The notes under the pieces: model-generated
The model's input: the letters and a program-made list of their open reading frames with translations, nothing else
Told to the model about the DNA's origin: nothing
The model's database searches: none
Shown: one piece after another, positions 22,915 to 23,060 of the stretch
Position numbering within the stretch: position 1 is the stretch's first letter
How the letters are laid out: each line of letters begins with the position of its first letter
DNA from: Cupriavidus taiwanensis
GTDB lineage: Bacteria > Pseudomonadota > Gammaproteobacteria > Burkholderiales > Burkholderiaceae
DNA length: 23,060 bases
Direction: 5' to 3'
NCBI RefSeq assembly: GCF_900250075.1
Contig: NZ_OFTT01000004.1
Location: forward strand, 1 to 23,060
Translations under genes and position numbers: made by a program

Positions 22915-23060
22915 ATGGAGATGTTCAAGGGCCATTGTCCTCGATGTGATGGCGAACGGAACTGCAGTGTTCACGGCGCGCTTGATGAACCGTGGGAGTG
23001 GACTGACGGCCACCACACAGCCAACGGGCAAGTCGACCATCGCCTGCTGAAATGCTTAGG
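22915..23060 (+). CDS. Zinc-ribbon-like small protein, 3' end beyond the window
   Basis: The frame MEMFKGHCPRCDGERNCSVH continues GALDEPWEWTDGHHTANGQV and DHRLLKCL, open to the window edge. CPRC and a downstream KCLG (probably CxxC) form half-sites of a zinc ribbon. The pattern CPxC...VHG...PWxWxDG...VDHRLLxC is one I have seen in small hypothetical proteins. GGAAAAGCCAG precedes ATG 22915. An alternative overlapping frame from ATG 22886 lacks a ribosome site and a plausible protein pattern. The array evidently continues past the window. Confidence 0.62.
   Translation, partial: MEMFKGHCPRCDGERNCSVHGALDEPWEWTDGHHTANGQVDHRLLKCL

Noticed and set aside
16701..23060. Integron cassette array
   Set aside because: Genes are only 10-30 bp apart, so there is no room for attC sites, and no GTTRRRY/RYYYAAC pairs were seen between genes; the recombinase lacks the integron-integrase insert.

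Overview
The window looks like an accessory region of a Cupriavidus/Ralstonia-type member of the Burkholderiales. The evidence is high GC, a CoA-dependent salicylate/gentisate catabolic operon of the kind common there, and remnants of five mobile-element families (Tn3, IS110, IS66, IS30, ISL3). The sequence cannot show whether this is a plasmid or a chromosomal island.

Region 1 (1-5392, minus strand) is a catabolic operon. In transcription order it has a broken acyl-CoA thioesterase, a fused salicylyl-CoA 5-hydroxylase/flavin oxidoreductase, gentisate 1,2-dioxygenase and a fumarylpyruvate hydrolase-type FAH protein. Together they would take salicylyl-CoA to gentisyl-CoA, gentisate, ring-cleavage product and fumarate plus pyruvate. 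No CoA ligase or maleylpyruvate isomerase is visible. The left edge carries a Tn3-like terminal repeat and the right edge runs into a truncated, frameshifted hxsC (His-Xaa-Ser radical SAM maturase).

Region 2 (5467-10918) is mostly decayed mobile DNA: the hxsC relic, a Tn3 tnpA piece, two IS110-family transposase relics, an IS66 piece and an IS30 piece. An intact secreted phosphoesterase gene (7119-8492, minus) lies among them. It has a twin-arginine-like signal and a lipobox whose Cys has become Tyr.

Region 3 (10919-14926) is sparse. It holds a predicted lipoprotein, an unrecognised 390-residue protein with a PIN-like stretch, and long stretches without a convincing gene.

Region 4 (14927-23060, plus strand) is the most unusual part. 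A tyrosine recombinase consisting of little more than a catalytic domain is followed by a small HTH protein, a protein resembling the uracil-DNA-glycosylase fold, and then a run of at least a dozen small unknown genes (most 60-140 codons), all on one strand and tightly packed. Most are preceded by nearly the same word, GGAAAAG, a few bases before the start. A complete ISL3 element with a perfect 8-bp target duplication has recently split this array. Two array genes are frameshifted, one of which has also lost its start codon, and a related hairpin repeat flanks another. I think this is a variable array of small cargo genes gathered behind a recombinase. Its function cannot be read from the sequence.
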